Assembly: GCF_041346945.1 (NCBI RefSeq)
Contig: NZ_CP166850.1
Span: 8,850,501-8,914,500 of the forward strand
From: Amycolatopsis sp. cg9
Lineage (GTDB): Bacteria > Actinomycetota > Actinomycetes > Mycobacteriales > Pseudonocardiaceae
DNA: 64,000 nt
Direction of reading: 5' to 3'
A program made the position numbers and the translations under genes. This document shows, in pieces, positions 47,314 to 56,003 of the stretch; position 1 is the first letter of the stretch, and each line of letters starts with the position of its first letter. The notes under the pieces were generated by a model that made no database searches, was not told the DNA's origin, and was given only the letters and a program-made list of their open reading frames with translations.

Positions 47314-48387
47314 ATGAGAATCCGGCTCATCACGGCGGCGACGGCCCTGTTCCTGACCGCCTTGCTCCCGGGCACCCCGGCGGCCGCCGATTCCAACGGC
47401 GGGGTCCGGGTCATGCCGCTGGGCGACTCCATCACCGAAGGCACGCAAGTCCCCGGTGGCTACCGGATCGGGCTGTGGCAACGCCTGAGCGCGAGCGGCT
47501 ACCGGGTCGACTTCACCGGCTCGCAGTACAACGGCCCGGCCGCACTCGGCGACCACGACCACGAGGGCCACCCGGGCTGGCGCATCGACCAGATCGACGC
47601 GAACGTCGTCACCTGGCTGCGGAACACCGGCTCGCACACGGTCCTGCTGCACATCGGCACCAACGACGTCCTGCAGAACTACGACGTCGGCCACGCGCCG
47701 GACCGGCTGTCCGGGCTGATCGACCACATCACCGCGACCGCACCGGACGCGGAGGTCTTCGTCGCGACGATCATCCCGCTCGCCAACTCCGGCCAGGAGT
47801 CCGCCGTCCGCGCGTTCAACTCCGCCATCCCCGGGATCGTGCAGCGCAACCGGAACGCGGGAAAGCACGTGCACCTGGTGGACCAGCACTCGGCGGTGAC
47901 CACCGGCGACCTGATCGACGGCATCCACCCCACGGCCACCGGCTACGGCAAGATGGCCGCCACCTGGTTCGGCGCGCTGCAGTCCGTCCCCGGGAGCATC
48001 GGCACCCCGTCGGCACAGCGGATCGTCGGCGCGCAGTCGGGCCGGTGCGTCGACGCCGCGAGCGCGGCCGACGGCACCCAGGTCCGGCTGCAGGACTGCG
48101 GCGGGCAGGCCGGCCAGGCGTGGACCCGAGCGGGTCAGCAGCTGACCGTCGGCGGGACCAAGTGCCTCGACGCCTCCGGCCACGGGACGGCCAACGGCAC
48201 CCCGGTGATCGTCTGGGACTGCCACGGCCAGGCCAACCAGCAGTGGACCGTCGCCGCGAACGGCACGATCACCGGGGTCCAGTCGGGTCTCTGCCTCGAC
48301 GCGTACGGGCAGGGCACCGCCAACGGCACCCAGCTGGTCCTGTGGGCGTGCAGCGGGCAGCCGAACCAGCAGTGGACGCTGCGCTGA
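47314..48387 (+). CDS. Secreted SGNH/CE3-like esterase with C-terminal CBM13 (357 aa)
   Basis: Signal peptide to about residue 25. The SGNH hydrolase domain (about 30-225) has block I GDSITEG (nucleophile Ser), EGHPGWRIDQIDANVVTWL (Gly block), HIGTNDVLQNY (Asn block) and DGIHPTATGYGKMA (Asp/His block). The HPGW element is typical of CE3 acetylxylan esterases. CBM13 (about 235-357; [43 protein letters not shown]) follows. It starts 16 nt after the GH141-like gene. It probably removes acetyl groups so the partner glycosidase can act. Confidence 0.93.
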   Translation: MRIRLITAATALFLTALLPGTPAAADSNGGVRVMPLGDSITEGTQVPGGYRIGLWQRLSASGYRVDFTGSQYNGPAALGDHDHEGHPGWRIDQIDANVVTWLRNTGSHTVLLHIGTNDVLQNYDVGHAPDRLSGLIDHITATAPDAEVFVATIIPLANSGQESAVRAFNSAIPGIVQRNRNAGKHVHLVDQHSAVTTGDLIDGIHPTATGYGKMAATWFGALQSVPGSIGTPSAQRIVGAQSGRCVDAASAADGTQVRLQDCGGQAGQAWTRAGQQLTVGGTKCLDASGHGTANGTPVIVWDCHGQANQQWTVAANGTITGVQSGLCLDAYGQGTANGTQLVLWACSGQPNQQWTLR

Positions 48388-48400
48388 GGAGGGGAACGAC

Positions 48401-48961
48401 ATGGCCCGGGTGCTGGTCCTGACCGGCGACGCCGCCGAAGAGCTCGACTCGATGTACCCGATCTTCCGCCTGCGCGAAGGCGGCCACGAGGCGGTCGTGG
48501 CCGCCCCGACGACGCGCCCGGTGCACCTGGTGGTCCACGACTTCGAACCCGGGTGGGACGCCTACACCGAGAAACCGGGGCACCTGCTCCCGGTCGACCT
48601 GGCGTTCGCCGACGTGGACCCCGGCGACTTCGACGCGCTCGTGATCCCCGGCGGGCGGGCCCCGGAGTACCTGCGGACCGACCCGGAGGTGGCCCGGATC
48701 GTCCCGCACTTCTTCGAGCGCGAGCTCCCGGTCGGGACGATCTGCCACGGCGCGCAGGTCCCGGCGGCACTGGGCCTCCTGCGCGGCCGCACGACGGCCG
48801 CCTTCCCGCCGCTGCGGGTGGACGTCGAGCAGGCGGGCGCCACGTTCGCCGACGGCCCCGGCGTCGTCGACGGCGCGATGGTGTCCTGCCGCGGCTGGCC
48901 GGACCTGCCCGAGTGGTCCCGCGCCTTCCTCCGGGTGCTGGAAAACCGCCCGGCCCGGTGA
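48401..48961 (+). CDS. DJ-1/PfpI-family protein (186 aa)
   Basis: Class-I glutamine-amidotransferase-like fold: ARVLVLTGDAAEELDSMYPI, DALVIPGGRAPEYLRTDPEV, nucleophile elbow VGTICHGAQVPAALGLL with the reactive Cys, and the GVVDGAMVSCRGWPDLPEWS end. The Glu near the N-terminus (AEELDS) is the usual partner of that Cys. No signal peptide. The family includes glyoxalases and stress proteins. It starts 13 nt after the esterase gene and ends the operon. A cytosolic stress protein behind secreted enzymes is an odd pairing; a role in handling reactive sugar products is possible. Confidence 0.9.
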   Translation: MARVLVLTGDAAEELDSMYPIFRLREGGHEAVVAAPTTRPVHLVVHDFEPGWDAYTEKPGHLLPVDLAFADVDPGDFDALVIPGGRAPEYLRTDPEVARIVPHFFERELPVGTICHGAQVPAALGLLRGRTTAAFPPLRVDVEQAGATFADGPGVVDGAMVSCRGWPDLPEWSRAFLRVLENRPAR

Positions 48962-48999
48962 CCGTGGCCGGGCGCGCAGAAAATCTATGGTGACGGGAG

Positions 49000-49029
49000 T
49001 AGACATTCGGCGGCGGGCGCGTGTAATGT
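49000..49029 (+). promoter_or_regulatory. Promoter of the structured leader before the MerR-like gene
   Basis: TAGACA (49000-49005), an 18-nt spacer, then TAATGT (49024-49029). This is one of the best matches to a housekeeping-sigma promoter in the window and predicts transcription from about 49036. Confidence 0.6.
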
Positions 49030-49035
49030 TCTCCA

Positions 49036-49497
49036 CGTAGCAAGGGAAACAACGTCAAGCAGGCGCGGGAGAGAACGCAACTACCCGCGAAGATCAGCAG
49101 TTGTGCAGTGGCAAGACCGGTCAGGTGGCCGGAGCCGATCGGTGAACGGGGCTCCGGGCAGTGACCAGCGGCGTCAGCGTGCTGGGACCGATCAGTGAGA
49201 GGGTTCCCCGGCAGTGACGTCCGCAGCAGGTGAAGTGGCAGTACCCAGCAAGAAGAAGATCCAGGAAAGAAGGGAACGGAACCATCATTGGATCGCCCGC
49301 AGCGGCTTGGTAGCGCCGCGCGGGTGCCGCAGTCCCATCGAGTTCGGAGGTGGTGCTCGGTCACGAGTAAGCGATCCCCGCGCGATCCGGTGTTCCGCCG
49401 GACGCGGGTGCAGGAAGCCGGCCTTCACGGCGGTTGACAATGGTGAAACCCAACCCTTGAGGACCCCGGGTGCCGTTCGCGGCATCCGGGGTCCTTT
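49036..49497 (+). ncRNA. Putative structured leader RNA with tandem 53-nt hairpin repeats
   Basis: The 552-nt gap 48962-49513 has no convincing protein gene. Copies at 49105-49157 and 49158-49210 match without gaps at 34 of 53 positions (shared GCAGTG, GTCAG, CCGATC, GTGA), and GCAGTGAC recurs at 49211. Each copy folds a stem at the same place: copy 1 pairs 49129-49136 with 49150-49157. Copy 2 keeps the stem with two compensatory pair swaps and one mismatch, and the loop keeps GATC-N-GTGA. More hairpins follow (for example CGCG/CCGG arms near 49379-49406) and the RNA ends in a strong terminator just before the MerR-like gene. It may be a cis-acting leader or an independent small RNA. I could not match a named RNA family. 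Confidence 0.6.
49461..49497 (+). terminator. UUCG-capped terminator/attenuator before the MerR-like gene
   Basis: A 15-bp stem (49461-49475 with 49480-49494, one G-U pair) is closed by a TTCG tetraloop and followed by TTT. It lies 17 nt before the MerR-like ATG, directly upstream of that gene's ribosome site, so it could end the leader RNA or attenuate the gene. Confidence 0.85.
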
Positions 49498-49513
49498 GTG
49501 ACGTGGAGGTGGA

Positions 49514-49864
49514 ATGATTCCTGACCAAGAAGGGCCGGCTACGCCCAGCGGAGCCGACAAGTTCGATGATGAGCACTACCCCGCTTACACGATGGGCCGG
49601 GCCGCCGACATGCTCGGCACCACCCAAGGCTTCCTGCGCAGCCTCGATGAAGCCGGCCTGATCACCCCGCAACGCTCGGCCGGCGGGCATCGCCGCTACT
49701 CCCGGCACCAGCTGCGCCTGGCCGCCCGGGTGCGCGAGCTGGTCGACCAGGGCACCGCCATCGACGCCGCGTGCCGCATCGTCACCCTCGAAGACCAGCT
49801 CCACGAGGCCCGCGAGCTCAACCGGGCCCAGCGCGCCAACCCGGAAACCACCCCCGCCGACTGA
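49514..49864 (+). CDS. MerR-like HTH protein (116 aa)
   Basis: YTMGRAADMLGTTQGFLRSL, then DEAGLITPQRSAGGHRRYSR and HQLRLAARVRELVDQGTAID, form a MerR-type winged helix with the usual wing Arg-Tyr. A short C-terminal helix (RIVTLEDQLHEARELNRAQR) probably forms the dimer coiled coil. No ligand-binding domain is present, so this is a minimal MerR relative. GGAGGTGG lies before the ATG. The gene sits 17 nt behind a strong hairpin and a structured leader, suggesting post-initiation control. Confidence 0.9.
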   Translation: MIPDQEGPATPSGADKFDDEHYPAYTMGRAADMLGTTQGFLRSLDEAGLITPQRSAGGHRRYSRHQLRLAARVRELVDQGTAIDAACRIVTLEDQLHEARELNRAQRANPETTPAD

Positions 49865-49967
49865 CGGCGCGCAACCACGGACCGAGGAGACCGCGACGGC
49901 GCGGTCTCCACCCGTGAGGGCCCGACCGTGCGATCGAGGGGCGGCCTGGGATTGCACGGTTGGCGGC

Positions 49968-50249
49968 ACCTCACCGCGGTGAAGTGCTCGGGCGAGCACG
50001 GTCAGCACGACCAGCCCGGCAGCCACCAGCGCGCCGCGCTCACCAAGCCGCCGCACCCCCACCACCGCGAGCCGTCCCGGCACCTCGCCGCGGCAAGCTG
50101 CTCGGGGGCAAGCACGATCAGCCCAGCAACCACCAGCGCATCCCGGCTCACCCAGCCGCCGCACCCCCACCGCTGCGAGCTCGCCCGGCACCAGCACGGT
50201 CACCCCGGCAACCACCAGCGCCCCGCCGCCGGGAGCTGCCCCGAAACCA
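49968..50249. repeat. Imperfect direct repeats in a 385-nt gap
   Basis: The gap 49865-50249 has no supported gene. A 25-nt block at 50039-50063 recurs at 50147-50171 with one mismatch (period 108). Surrounding CTCGGG, ACGGTCAGC and CAACCACCAGCGC blocks recur two to four times, the last close to the histidine-kinase 3' end. On the minus strand these resemble the kinase's terminal codons ([10 protein letters not shown]), so the region may be decayed tandem copies of the gene end. Confidence 0.5.
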
Positions 50250-51614
50250 TCAGCCCGGCAGCTCGACGACCACCAGCGCGCCCCGGCCATCCGGTGGATC
50301 CTCGAACCGCGCACCCCCGCCGTGGGCGGCCGCGGTGGCCGCGACGATCGCCAGGCCCAGCCCCGATCCCGGCAGTGCGCGGGCCGCCGGGGCGCGCCAG
50401 AAGCGGTCGAACGCCGGTTCGCGGTGTTCCGGAGCGACTCCAGGGCCTTCGTCGGCGACGGAGATCCGGCCCGGCGCCGAGCGGACCGTGACCACGGAGC
50501 CCGCGGGCGCGAACTTGATCGCGTTGTCCAGCAGGTTGAGGACCATCCGCTCCAGCGCGCCCGCGTCGCCGCGGACGGACCACTCGGCACTCTCGACGTC
50601 GAACGTGTGGTCCCGGGTGCGGCTCGACGCCCGGCGGACCGCCTGCCGGACGACGGTGGCCACGGCGACGTCGGCGCGCTCCAGTTCGCGCTCGTCGCGG
50701 GCGAGCACGACGAGTTCCGTGACGAGGTCGCCGAGCTCTTCCGCCTGCACCTGCAGCCGATCCACCGTCCGGGCGCGGTGGCCGTCCGCGAGCGGGCGGC
50801 CGGTGTGCTCGCTGCGGGCCAGCAGGTCGATGTTGGTGCGCAAGCTGGTCAACGGCGTGCGCAGCTCGTGCGCCGCGTCCGCCACCAGCGCCCGTTGACG
50901 GCGGCGGGACTCGGCGAGCGCGCCGGTCATCGCGGCGAACGCGCGGCCCAGCCTGCCGACCTCGTCGCGGCCGGACACCGCGACCGGGAGCTCGAGGTCG
51001 TGGGTCCGCGCGATCTCTTCGGCGGCGCCGGTCAGCCGGGCCATCGGCTCGAGGGTCCGGCGGGTGAGCAGCAGGCCCGCCGCGGCCGCGAGCGCCGCAC
51101 CCAGCACCGACACCACGACCAGGACGGTGCGCAGCCCGGTCAAGGTGCTCTCGACCTCGGCCAGGCTGCGCGAGATGGCCACGACGTTCCCATCGCCGAC
51201 CGGGCCGAGCAGCACCCGGACCGGCGCCCCGGACTGCGTGTAGCCGTCCCGCAGCGTCACCGTCCGCGTCGTCCGGTCCGCCGCGTCGAGGACGACCGAG
51301 TCCACGCCGGCGGGCGAGCACGTCGTCCCGTCCGCCTTGAGCAGCTGGACGCCTTCGAGGAACCGCTGCAGCGGGCGGCCCCGGTTCACCGCGCGGCACA
51401 GGTCGGCCCAGTCCGGCTTCGGCAGGCCGGGGTCCTGCGCGCCCGGCGGCGGCCAGCCGCCGAGCAGCGTCTCGTCCAGCTGCGCCCGCAGGTTGTGCTG
51501 CGTGGCCACGTACGTCACGGTGCTGATCGACGCGATCGCCAGTGCGACGATCGCCGCGGTGATCAGCGCGACGCGGTTGCGCAGCAGCATCCGGCGCTCG
51601 GCCCGGCGCTTCAC
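50250..51614 (-). CDS. Two-component sensor histidine kinase (454 aa)
   Basis: Membrane helix 1 (about 12-36, [20 protein letters not shown]), an extracellular sensor region with two Cys ([22 protein letters not shown]), helix 2 (about 155-178), HAMP, then the HisKA box [20 protein letters not shown] (His about 245). The ATPase domain has the N-box [18 protein letters not shown]1 [15 protein letters not shown] and G2 [18 protein letters not shown]. The GTG start overlaps the response-regulator stop by GTGA, so kinase follows regulator in a coupled operon. Layout resembles MprB/PrrB-type kinases. The envelope glycosyltransferase operon across the gap is the likely target pathway. Confidence 0.94.
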   Translation of the reverse strand: MKRRAERRMLLRNRVALITAAIVALAIASISTVTYVATQHNLRAQLDETLLGGWPPPGAQDPGLPKPDWADLCRAVNRGRPLQRFLEGVQLLKADGTTCSPAGVDSVVLDAADRTTRTVTLRDGYTQSGAPVRVLLGPVGDGNVVAISRSLAEVESTLTGLRTVLVVVSVLGAALAAAAGLLLTRRTLEPMARLTGAAEEIARTHDLELPVAVSGRDEVGRLGRAFAAMTGALAESRRRQRALVADAAHELRTPLTSLRTNIDLLARSEHTGRPLADGHRARTVDRLQVQAEELGDLVTELVVLARDERELERADVAVATVVRQAVRRASSRTRDHTFDVESAEWSVRGDAGALERMVLNLLDNAIKFAPAGSVVTVRSAPGRISVADEGPGVAPEHREPAFDRFWRAPAARALPGSGLGLAIVAATAAAHGGGARFEDPPDGRGALVVVELPG

Positions 51615-52288
51615 GGCGCCCGCAGCACGAACCCGACACCGCGGACGGTGTGCAGCAGCCGGCTCGCCCCGCCCGCCTCGGTCTTGCGCCGCAGGTACCC
51701 GACGTAGACGTCGAGGTTGTTGGTGCGGCTCGGTTCCCGCCCCCACACCGCCTGGCGCAGCTGGTGCTTGGTCAGCACCCGGCCCGGGGCGTCCAGGAAG
51801 GCCGCCAGGAGGTCGAATTCGGTCGGCGTCAGCTCCAGCCGCTGCCCGCCGCGGGTCACCTCGCGGGTGTGCGGGTCGAGCTCCAGGTCCGCGAACCGGC
51901 GGGCCGCGGGCACCGACCGGCGGCCGCGGTTCTGCTTCAGCAGCGCCCGGACGCGGGCGAGCAGCTCCTCCAGGGCGAACGGCTTGACGAGGTAGTCGTC
52001 GGCCCCGGAGTCGAGACCGGTGACCCGGTCGCCGAGCGCGTCGCGCGCGGTGAGCATCAGCACCGGCAGCCGCTCGCCGGCCGCGCGGATGCGCCGGCAC
52101 GTCTCGAGGCCGTCGACGCCGGGCATCATCACGTCGAGGATCACCAGGTCGGGCTTCCGGTCACCGGCGACCGCTTCGAGCGCCGTCGCCCCGCAGGTCG
52201 CCGTGCCGACGTCGTAGCCCTCGAACTCGAGGCTGCGCTGCAGGCTTTCCCGTACGTCGGGATCGTCGTCCACCACCAGTAGTCGCAC
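51611..52288 (-). CDS. OmpR/PhoB-family response regulator (225 aa)
   Basis: Receiver domain (about 1-118): acidic pocket VDDDPDV, phospho-acceptor Asp in [15 protein letters not shown], Thr in PVLMLTARD and Lys in [21 protein letters not shown] winged-helix DNA-binding domain follows (about 130-225; [52 protein letters not shown]). It starts with GTG at 52288 with no good ribosome site. Three direct repeats (CTTCTCA) with 11/22-bp spacing in the divergent gap are the expected binding pattern for such a protein. Confidence 0.95.
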   Translation of the reverse strand: MRLLVVDDDPDVRESLQRSLEFEGYDVGTATCGATALEAVAGDRKPDLVILDVMMPGVDGLETCRRIRAAGERLPVLMLTARDALGDRVTGLDSGADDYLVKPFALEELLARVRALLKQNRGRRSVPAARRFADLELDPHTREVTRGGQRLELTPTEFDLLAAFLDAPGRVLTKHQLRQAVWGREPSRTNNLDVYVGYLRRKTEAGGASRLLHTVRGVGFVLRAP

Positions 52289-52333
52289 CCGGCGGAGGCT
52301 ACGCGGCCCGGCTGTGCGGGAGCTGTAGATCCA

Positions 52334-52373
52334 CTTCTCATGATCTTCTCAGGGGAATTCCAGGCGCTTCTCA
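52334..52373. promoter_or_regulatory. CTTCTCA direct repeats, probable OmpR-type response-regulator site
   Basis: CTTCTCA occurs at 52334, 52345 and 52367, spaced 11 and 22 bp, so all are on one helix face. A degenerate fourth copy may fill 52356. The boxes lie between the response-regulator start (52288) and the glycosyltransferase start (52456). OmpR-family dimers bind tandem repeats with 11-bp spacing. Confidence 0.65.
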
Positions 52374-52455
52374 CGATCGGTAGCCCACCGTATGGGCTAC
52401 GTAACCGGTCACACAGCGTCGTGCTCGGCCGAGAACCAGCGAGAACGGAGGGCGC

Positions 52456-53703
52456 ATGTCGGTCGGCGCGACCGGGGGTCTCCGGACCTCCCCCGAACAC
52501 CGTGCCGCGACGGCGACGGTGGACATCGTCGTCCCGGTGTACAACGAGGAACGCGCACTGCCCGGTTGCGTGCGCGTGCTGCGCGAGTTCCTCCGCGACC
52601 ACTTCCCGTTCGGCTGGACCATCGTGGTCGCCGACAACGCCAGCACGGATCGGACGCTCGAGGTCGCCGAGGCCCTCGCCCGCGAGCACGACTCCGTCCG
52701 CGTGCGCCACCTCGACCGCAAGGGCCGCGGCCTGGCCCTGCGCGAGACCTGGCGGGCCAGCACCGCCGACGTCGTCGTGTACATGGACGTCGACCTCTCC
52801 ACCGGGCTCGACGCGCTGCTGCCGCTGGTGGCTCCCCTGGTCAACGGGCACTCCGACCTGGCCATCGGCTCGCGGCTGGCCCCCGGGGCGCGCACGGTGC
52901 GCGGGCCGAAGCGGGAGTTCGTCTCCCGCTGCTACAACGGGCTGATCCGGCTGAGCCACCGCGCCCGCTTCTCCGACGCGCAGTGCGGGTTCAAAGCCGC
53001 GCGCACCGACGTCGTCCGGCCGCTGCTGGACCACGTCGAGGACGACGCCTGGTTCTTCGACACCGAACTGCTGCTCCTGGCCGAGCACAACGGGGTGCGC
53101 GTGCACGAGGTCCCGGTCGACTGGGTCGAGGACACCGACAGCCGCGTCGACGTCGCCAAGACGGCGCTCGACGACATCCGCGGGCTGGTCCGCGTCGCCC
53201 GCGCGAAAGCGGCCGGCACCGCGCGGGTGCCGGACCTGCCCCGCCGGCCGGCCCCGCGCGCCGCGCACCCCGACGCGGTGCTGGGCGAGCCGGACGGCGG
53301 CCGGCTGTGGGAAGTCCTGTCGTTCGCGGTGATCGGCGTGCTCTCCACCGTCGCGTACCTCGCGCTGTACGGGCTCCTCCGGCTGTGGTGGCCGCTCCTG
53401 GCGGCGAACCTGGCCGCACTGGTGCTCACCACACTGTTCAACACCGAAGCCAACCGCCGCTTCACCTTCGCCGGCGCGGGCGTTCCCCGGCGCAAGGCGC
53501 ACCTGCAGGGGCTCGTGGTGTTCGGGCTCTACTACGCGTTCACCTCGGCCGCGCTGCTCGCGCTGCACGGGTTCGACCCGTGGCCCGGACGCGCGCTGGA
53601 GCTGGTGGTGCTGTCCGGGGCCTCGGTGCTGGGAACCGCGGGCCGGTTCGTGCTCCTGCGCGGCTGGGTCTTCCGCAAGGACAACCGAAAGGAAGCAGCA
53701 TGA
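52456..53703 (+). CDS. GT2 glycosyltransferase fused to GtrA-like membrane domain (415 aa)
   Basis: The N-terminal GT-A domain (about 20-245) of the dolichyl/polyprenyl-phosphate mannose synthase type shows VDIVVPVYNEERALPGCVRV, VVADNASTDRTLEVAEALA, the metal-binding VVVYMDVDLSTGLDALLPL, IGSRLAPGARTVRG and SDAQCGFKAARTDVV. The C-terminal GtrA domain (about 285-410) has four helices, including EVLSFAVIGVLSTVAYLALY and TLFNTEANRRFTFAG. It would transfer a sugar to polyprenyl phosphate on the inner face and help flip it. Its stop overlaps the next gene (ATGA), whose product would use the lipid-linked sugar outside. GGAGGG precedes the ATG. Confidence 0.93.
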   Translation: MSVGATGGLRTSPEHRAATATVDIVVPVYNEERALPGCVRVLREFLRDHFPFGWTIVVADNASTDRTLEVAEALAREHDSVRVRHLDRKGRGLALRETWRASTADVVVYMDVDLSTGLDALLPLVAPLVNGHSDLAIGSRLAPGARTVRGPKREFVSRCYNGLIRLSHRARFSDAQCGFKAARTDVVRPLLDHVEDDAWFFDTELLLLAEHNGVRVHEVPVDWVEDTDSRVDVAKTALDDIRGLVRVARAKAAGTARVPDLPRRPAPRAAHPDAVLGEPDGGRLWEVLSFAVIGVLSTVAYLALYGLLRLWWPLLAANLAALVLTTLFNTEANRRFTFAGAGVPRRKAHLQGLVVFGLYYAFTSAALLALHGFDPWPGRALELVVLSGASVLGTAGRFVLLRGWVFRKDNRKEAA

Positions 53704-55802
53704 CAGTCGCCGCCGACCACGCGGCACCCGCCGGCCGCGTCGCGGTTCCCCGCCGGACGAGGTGGCGGGCCTGGGCGCTCGCCGGGATCTGCGTCGCCGC
53801 GGGTGCGCTCTACGCGTGGCGGATCGGCGCGGGCCAGCTGGGCAACACCTACTACTCGGCCGCCGTGAAGTCCATGACGGGCAGCGTCACGAACTTCCTG
53901 TTCGGCTCGTTCGACCCCTACGGCGTGTTCACTGTGGACAAACCGCCGATGTCGCTGTGGCCGCAAGCGCTTTCGGTGCTGGTGTTCGGCTTCCACGGCT
54001 GGGCCCTGCTGCTGCCCCAGGTGCTCGAGGGCGTCGCGGCGGTCTTCCTGCTGCACCGCGCGGTACGGCTCTGGGCGGGCGAGAACGTCGCGCTGCTGGC
54101 CGCGCTGATCCTGACGCTGACCCCGATCACCGTCGCGATCAACCGGGACAACAACCCGGACACGCTCCTCGTGCTGCTGCTCGTCGCGGCGGCCTACGCG
54201 TTCACGCGCTCGGTGCGGGCGGAGGCGAGCCGTACCCGGACGAAGTGGCTGCTGTGGTGCGCCTTCTTCATCGGCTGCGGGTTCGTCACCAAGATGATGC
54301 AGGCGTGGATCGTCGTCCCCGGTTTCGCGCTGGCGTACCTGGCCGGGACGACCGCGCCGGTCAAGCGGCGGATCCTCGACCTGCTCGGGGCGGGCGTCGT
54401 CCTGTTCGCGTCGTCGTTCTGGTGGGCGGCGCTGCACGACTGGTGGCCCGGGGCCAAGCCGTACATGGGCGGCAGCACCGACGGCACCGCCTGGAACCTG
54501 ATCTTCGGCTACAACGGCTTCGGCCGGGTCTTCGGCAACGAAGGCAACCCCGGGGGCGGCGGACCGCGCCCGGACCTGCCCGAGGGGATCACCCCGCCGT
54601 CCGGGATGGGCGGCGCCGGCGGGATGTTCGGCGGCGACACCGGGCTCGGCCGCATGTTCGGCGCGTCGGTCGGCGGGCAGATCTCGTGGCTGCTGCCGCT
54701 GGCGCTGGTCGTCCTGGTGGTCGTCGGCGCTCAGGGTGTCTCGCGGCGGGCGGCGAAGCGGCCGGGCGACCCGGCGCTGCGGGCCGGCTGGTTCGCGTGG
54801 GGTGGGTGGCTGCTGGTGACCGCGCTGGTGTTCAGCTACGCGCAGGGCATCTGGCACCCGTACTACACGACGATGCTCGCCCCGGCGATCGCGGCGATCT
54901 CCGCGGCCGGGCTGGCGCGGTTCTGGCGTGCCTACCGGCGCGACGGGGCCGCGGAGTGGCTGCTGCTCCCCGCCGTGGTGGCGCTGACCGCGGCGTGGGC
55001 CTTCGTGCTGGCGAGCCGCGATCCTTCGTGGCAGGGCTGGACGCGCTGGGCGGTCCTGGTGGCCGGCGTGGTGGCGGTGGCCGGGCTGCTCGCGGCCCGG
55101 CTCGCCGAAGCCCGCCGCGCGGCGCTCTCGCGCGTGTCGCTCGTGCTCGGACTGGTCACCCTGCTGCTGGTCCCGGCCGTGTGGTCCACGGCGACCGCGG
55201 CGACCGGCGAGAACCTCGGCGTGATGCCCGCCGCGGGCCCGGGCGGCGGCTTCGGCGGGATGCGCCCGGGCGGCACCAGCGGCTTCCCGGGCGACCTGCC
55301 GCAGCTGCCCGGCGGGTTCCCGGGTGGCACCGGCGGTGACCGCGCGGAGCTGCCGGGCGGCGGCGGGTTCGGCGCCATGATGGGCGCACTGGACGGCAAG
55401 CTCACCGACGAGCAGCGCCGCGTCCTGGACTACGCGAAGCAGCACAGCGGCGGCGCGGAGATCGCCCTGGCCGTCGACGGCTCGGCGAGCACGGTGGCGG
55501 GCTTCATCATCGGCTCCGGCGAAACGGTCATCGGCATGGGCGGTTTCATGGGCAGCGACGACTCGCCCTCGGTCGGCCAGCTCCGGCAGTGGACGGCCGA
55601 GGGCAAGCTGAAGTTCGTCCTCGACGGATCCGGCGGTAGGCTGCCGGGCGTGAACGGCGGCGCCGGACAGCGGCGGCGGCAGTGGATCGAGCAGCAGTGC
55701 ACCGCCGTCGACCCGGCGGCCTACGGCGGGCAGGCCGCCCGGCCGGACGACCAGGCCGGGCCGATGGGACTGGCGCAGACCCTCTACGAGTGCCACGCGT
55801 GA
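53700..55802 (+). CDS. GT39/ArnT-like membrane glycosyltransferase (700 aa)
   Basis: About ten to twelve hydrophobic helices. The GT-C motifs are in the first half: AVKSMTGSVTNFLFGSFDPY, GVFTVDKPPMSLWPQALSVL, then TPITVAINRDNNPDTLLVLL. This is the layout of actinobacterial ArnT/PMT-type transferases that use polyprenyl-phosphate sugars at the outer membrane face. Two long Gly-rich extracellular stretches (about residues 280-320 and 515-560) and a soluble C-terminal domain (about 565-700; SGGAEIALAVDGSASTVAGF) are usual for this subfamily. ATG 53700 overlaps the GT2-GtrA stop. The acceptor is unknown (protein, arabinogalactan or lipid). Probably controlled by the divergent two-component system. 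Confidence 0.92.
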   Translation: MTVAADHAAPAGRVAVPRRTRWRAWALAGICVAAGALYAWRIGAGQLGNTYYSAAVKSMTGSVTNFLFGSFDPYGVFTVDKPPMSLWPQALSVLVFGFHGWALLLPQVLEGVAAVFLLHRAVRLWAGENVALLAALILTLTPITVAINRDNNPDTLLVLLLVAAAYAFTRSVRAEASRTRTKWLLWCAFFIGCGFVTKMMQAWIVVPGFALAYLAGTTAPVKRRILDLLGAGVVLFASSFWWAALHDWWPGAKPYMGGSTDGTAWNLIFGYNGFGRVFGNEGNPGGGGPRPDLPEGITPPSGMGGAGGMFGGDTGLGRMFGASVGGQISWLLPLALVVLVVVGAQGVSRRAAKRPGDPALRAGWFAWGGWLLVTALVFSYAQGIWHPYYTTMLAPAIAAISAAGLARFWRAYRRDGAAEWLLLPAVVALTAAWAFVLASRDPSWQGWTRWAVLVAGVVAVAGLLAARLAEARRAALSRVSLVLGLVTLLLVPAVWSTATAATGENLGVMPAAGPGGGFGGMRPGGTSGFPGDLPQLPGGFPGGTGGDRAELPGGGGFGAMMGALDGKLTDEQRRVLDYAKQHSGGAEIALAVDGSASTVAGFIIGSGETVIGMGGFMGSDDSPSVGQLRQWTAEGKLKFVLDGSGGRLPGVNGGAGQRRRQWIEQQCTAVDPAAYGGQAARPDDQAGPMGLAQTLYECHA

Positions 55803-55806
55803 GCCA

Positions 55807-55833
55807 CCCCACCGTGAAAGTTTCACGGTGGGG
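55807..55833. terminator. 27-bp perfect palindrome containing TGAAAGTTTCA
   Basis: The 13-nt arms 55807-55819 and 55821-55833 are perfectly complementary about one central base, 5 nt after the GT39-like stop. The inner 11 bp are the TGAAANTTTCA motif seen before other hydrolase genes; the outer CCCCACCG arms suit a terminator. It may be both an end signal for the upstream operon and an operator for the GH44 gene (170 nt downstream). Confidence 0.6.
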
Positions 55834-56003
55834 CGCCCCGGCGCCGGCCGGGACGGCCGCGGGTAACTCCCTGCCGCACAACGAAGTTCGCGCGCCACGT
55901 CGTGCCACGGCGGGTCGCCGGCGGCTTGACCCCGCTCCCCCGCCCGTCGACCATGCGGTCGGCACCGGGAAATCTCCCGGTGCCGGATCCCGTGGAGGCG
56001 TCC

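Noticed and set aside
49214..49501. 95-codon open frame inside the structured leader
   Set aside because: No ribosome site, odd composition (many Arg/Cys/Gly with no family match) and it runs into the terminator hairpin. RNA structure explains the conservation better.
49361..50590. 409-codon minus frame across the MerR-like gene and repeat region
   Set aside because: It is a shadow of the MerR-like gene and the leader; the translation is compositional noise.
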